DNA from: Spirosoma sp.
GTDB lineage: Bacteria > Bacteroidota > Bacteroidia > Cytophagales > Spirosomataceae
Direction: 5' to 3'
DNA: 9,811 bases
NCBI GenBank assembly: GCA_025351545.1
Contig: JANXVQ010000252.1
Coordinates: 1-9,811, forward strand
Below the pieces are notes generated by a model that was not told where the DNA came from, made no database searches, and saw only the letters and a list, made by a program, of their open reading frames with translations. Below, in pieces: positions 8,212 to 9,811 of this stretch; position 1 is the first letter of the stretch, and each line of letters starts with the position of its first letter. Position numbers and translations under genes: made by a program.

Positions 8212-8835
8212 ATGAATTTACTAACTGCACTGACGATATTACAGGATAGAGACTGGACGTTGGTTCATACAGGCTACAGCGGCTGTATATATACCTCTGC
8301 AACCCAGCATCTTGTAACACCCCTGAAAAGCGTGGGTAGCCTACCGGCAGGGACTTTAGACACTATGTTTCGCCCGGTCCACAAACTTAAAGGCATAGCT
8401 TGCCAGTGCACCAGCCAAAAGCCAACACTGTTACCGGCAATATCAGTTATCCTGGAGAAACAGGGCAATCAGTTGTGGGGACGTGTTGAGCAACAAGGCA
8501 TGTTACTGATTGCCTCTGGAAATACCCGTGAAATGGTCGCTAAAAAACTGAACTTACAACTAGCGGAGTTTACTACTTACTTGCAAACACAAAGTGGTGA
8601 GCCATCGGTCTTTTCAGATAATTTTGCATTTGACTTTCATCATGACATTACGCTCGTTCGAGAGCTTTTTCAACAATTCAAAGTAAACTACCTGGCTGAG
8701 CAAACCAGTATCACACATGAGCTATTCAATCAGTTCATGACAAATAAACAATATCCTTCTACTGAGCAGACTCAAAAAATAGAAACGTTAATTCAGCAAC
8801 TCGGTCGTGAAATGCTCAATTTTTCCCTGCTTTAG
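8212..8835 (+). CDS. HicA-HicB-like fusion protein with degenerate HicA active site, putative regulator
   Basis: The 207-residue soluble protein has no signal peptide. Residues 1-58 align by eye with HicA mRNA-interferase toxins: W15-x-LV, then YSGCIY (22-27) where HicA has G-[SG]-H-x-x-Y, P37, and LPAGTL (44-49) matching the L-x-x-GT[LF] motif before the last helix. The catalytic histidine is replaced by G24, so RNase activity is unlikely. After a linker, residues 76-123 resemble the HicB partial RNase-H-like domain (ISVILEK, then SGNTREMVAKKL). Residues 138-207 match the C-terminal domain of Bacteroidetes HicB-like antitoxins (FAFDF, FKVNYLAEQTSI, YPSTEQTQKIE, LGREML), which resembles a helix-turn-helix. 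Toxin-first order is that of a hicAB operon. It is divergent from the polysaccharide operon. DNA-binding regulation is inference. The C-terminal assignment is firmer than the N-terminal one. Confidence 0.62.
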   Translation: MNLLTALTILQDRDWTLVHTGYSGCIYTSATQHLVTPLKSVGSLPAGTLDTMFRPVHKLKGIACQCTSQKPTLLPAISVILEKQGNQLWGRVEQQGMLLIASGNTREMVAKKLNLQLAEFTTYLQTQSGEPSVFSDNFAFDFHHDITLVRELFQQFKVNYLAEQTSITHELFNQFMTNKQYPSTEQTQKIETLIQQLGREMLNFSLL

Positions 8836-8846
8836 ATGGCATAAAA

Positions 8847-8877
8847 AAAAGCTTCCATCGTACGATAGGAAGCTTTT
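8847..8877. terminator. Bidirectional intrinsic terminator between convergent genes
   Basis: The arms AAAAGCTTCC (8847-8856) and GGAAGCTTTT (8868-8877) pair perfectly. The intervening ATCGTACGAT is itself a palindrome that extends the stem, leaving one bulged A. Reading minus-ward, the stem ends in a run of eight T, a strong terminator for the TetR gene. Reading plus-ward the T-run is only four bases, so termination of the HicAB-like gene, whose stop is 12 bp upstream, may be weaker. Confidence 0.85.
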
Positions 8878-8904
8878 GCACTCACTTATACTTCAAGTAG
8901 AGGT

Positions 8905-9573
8905 CTACCACTGACTGGCGGGTAAAGATTTTGCCTGAGCACTAAGTTTTATGGAATGCGAGCCAACAGCCATTTTGTTCAGTGCCAAATAAATTACCTT
9001 AACCGCACCTTCAATACGCTGCCATCCTTCCTCACTCCGCAAGTCGATGCCAATCATCGTATGATTATTCTGAGCCTGAATAGTCAAATAGGACATAGCA
9101 CCAAGCATCACAGCCGAAATAGCCTGAGTATCAGGACCCTCTATAAACGAAAGTTGATTAACCAAACGCGTCAATTCGTCATCCTGCGCTTTGCTGATCA
9201 CATCGGCAGTTGGATCGTTCTCAACAACGTTTGCCTTAAGTACTTCACGAGCAGCTTTTGATGTTCGCATATGACGGAACATCTGAATTGCCTGACGATA
9301 CCAGACTTTTGCCAAATCGTCCTGATTCATGGGGCGAATTTGATCCAACATTGCTGGCGTAAACTGTGGGAACATACGTCCCGCTCGGACATAATACTCC
9401 ATCAACCCATCCAATCCACCAAAATACCGGTAAATAAGTACCTTACTGATGCCTGCTTTTTCGGCAATCTGATTGATCCTGGCTCCTTCAAGACCTTGCT
9501 CAGCCAGTACATCTTCAAGAGCATTTACGATACGTTGCGTGGTGTCTGCACGATTTCTTCTGATTTTTTCCAT
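8905..9573 (-). CDS. TetR/AcrR-family transcriptional regulator
   Basis: The 222-residue protein has the TetR N-terminal DNA-binding domain at about 10-58: helix TQRIVNALEDVLAEQGLEG, then the helix-turn-helix INQIAEKAGISKVLIYRYFG (33-52), whose IYRYF end is the family signature. The remaining ~165 residues are the helical ligand-binding and dimerisation region, which is too variable to predict an effector. Length is normal for the family. Such proteins usually repress their own gene or a nearby one until a small molecule binds. No obvious target gene is inside the window. The gene converges on the HicAB-like gene and shares its terminator, so it is a separate unit from the polysaccharide operon. 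Upstream are two inverted repeats that could be operators. Confidence 0.93.
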   Translation of the reverse strand: MEKIRRNRADTTQRIVNALEDVLAEQGLEGARINQIAEKAGISKVLIYRYFGGLDGLMEYYVRAGRMFPQFTPAMLDQIRPMNQDDLAKVWYRQAIQMFRHMRTSKAAREVLKANVVENDPTADVISKAQDDELTRLVNQLSFIEGPDTQAISAVMLGAMSYLTIQAQNNHTMIGIDLRSEEGWQRIEGAVKVIYLALNKMAVGSHSIKLSAQAKSLPASQW

Positions 9574-9637
9574 CTATAAACTGAGCAACTTAGATATATA
9601 CTGCTAATATAGAATTTATAGTTTACAAAAAGTCACA

Positions 9638-9659
9638 TTAAAATAACTTTTTATTTTAA
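9638..9659. repeat. 9-bp inverted repeat upstream of the TetR gene
   Basis: TTAAAATAA (9638-9646) and TTATTTTAA (9651-9659) are exact reverse complements separated by CTTT. The dyad lies 65 bp upstream of the TetR start codon, a plausible position for an autoregulatory operator. It consists only of A and T in an AT-rich region, so chance is a serious alternative. Confidence 0.3.
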
Positions 9660-9698
9660 GTACCTACTTATAATTAACAATACATGATAAATTAACAA

Positions 9699-9727
9699 TT
9701 GACCATTTCTGGCTCACACTTGGTCAA
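9699..9727. repeat. 7-bp inverted repeat TTGACCA/TGGTCAA
   Basis: TTGACCA (9699-9705) and TGGTCAA (9721-9727) are exact reverse complements separated by 15 bp, 126 bp upstream of the TetR start. The centre-to-centre distance of 22 bp is about two DNA turns, which would suit a dimeric regulator. It may belong to the promoter of a gene beyond the right edge. Confidence 0.28.
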
Positions 9728-9811
9728 CTTACCGTTTCATACTCCCTGTATTCGTCCTAAAAACCTGCACTTTACCGTAGTAGTAATGGGTCTTAAAAGA
9801 AAGTAGAAAGT

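Larger units (their letters stand above)
9574..9811. other. Upstream region of the TetR gene, no gene seen
   Basis: This 238-bp stretch shows no start-to-stop coding sequence of useful length on either strand. It presumably carries the TetR promoter, but no convincing TAnnTTTG plus -33 pair was found: minus-strand TATATTAG near 9605-9612 is a near-match with a poor spacer. Two inverted repeats are listed separately. At the right edge short minus-strand frames are open, too short to call. Confidence 0.55.

Noticed and set aside
8274..8468. Minus-strand open frame inside the HicAB-like gene, considered as a hidden separate small toxin or antitoxin
   Set aside because: The translation shows no HicA, HicB or other recognisable features, and the plus-strand frame has clear family similarity across the same bases.
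9271..9579. Plus-strand open frame of 102 codons (and a similar one at 8956-9261)
   Set aside because: Both are antisense to the TetR gene and have no recognisable motifs. The TetR helix-turn-helix lies on the opposite strand.
9729..9811. Minus-strand frame open from the right edge, possibly the end of another gene
   Set aside because: It gives only about 27 codons before a stop with no recognisable motif, and another frame is also open for about 25 codons, so neither can be supported.
1..9811. tRNA, rRNA, CRISPR array, insertion sequence or attachment site
   Set aside because: No regularly spaced repeats, transposase-like frames, terminal repeats of mobile elements, or tRNA/rRNA-like sequence were seen on reading both strands.

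Overview
The window looks like chromosomal DNA of a member of the Bacteroidota, most likely a Cytophagales/Spirosoma-type bacterium. This is inferred from the protein style (Wza-like lipoprotein plus a fused Wzz/BY-kinase, and a HicB-like antitoxin with the Bacteroidetes-type C-terminal helical domain), from a near-consensus Bacteroidetes promoter (TAnnTTTG with an upstream TTG), and from the lack of clear Shine-Dalgarno sequences. The genus is a guess.

Positions 1-7698 carry the promoter-proximal part of an exopolysaccharide/capsule operon of the Wzx/Wzy type, all on the minus strand. In transcription order: outer-membrane export lipoprotein (Wza-like, 7698-6901), chain-length/BY-tyrosine kinase (Wzc-like, 6888-4564), initiating phosphoglycosyl transferase (4504-3830), Wzx-like flippase (3813-2452), CatB/XAT-type acyltransferase (2455-1805), WbbJ/maltose-O-acetyltransferase-type acyltransferase (1781-1125), and a polytopic Wzy-like protein running off the left edge (1112 to 1). 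Gaps are 12-59 bp, with one 4-bp ATGA overlap, which indicates one transcription unit. No glycosyltransferase is visible, so these presumably lie past the left edge. The first three genes are clearly richer in G+C than the rest, fitting a conserved export core followed by a variable, exchangeable cassette.

Positions 7699-8211 are a 513-bp, very AT-rich divergent intergenic region. It holds a good candidate promoter for the polysaccharide operon, a leader hairpin, and a perfect 14-bp inverted repeat.

Positions 8212-8835 (plus strand) encode the most unusual protein in the window. By eye it is a single-chain HicA-HicB fusion: a HicA-like N-terminus in which the catalytic histidine is missing, a degenerate HicB-like middle, and the Bacteroidetes-type HicB C-terminal helix-turn-helix-like domain. 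It has no partner toxin nearby. A toxin-antitoxin pair fused, disarmed and reused as a regulator of the adjacent polysaccharide operon is an attractive but untested reading.

A bidirectional terminator (8847-8877) separates it from a convergent TetR-family regulator (9573-8905). Upstream of the regulator, 9574-9811 is non-coding as far as can be seen and contains two small inverted repeats.
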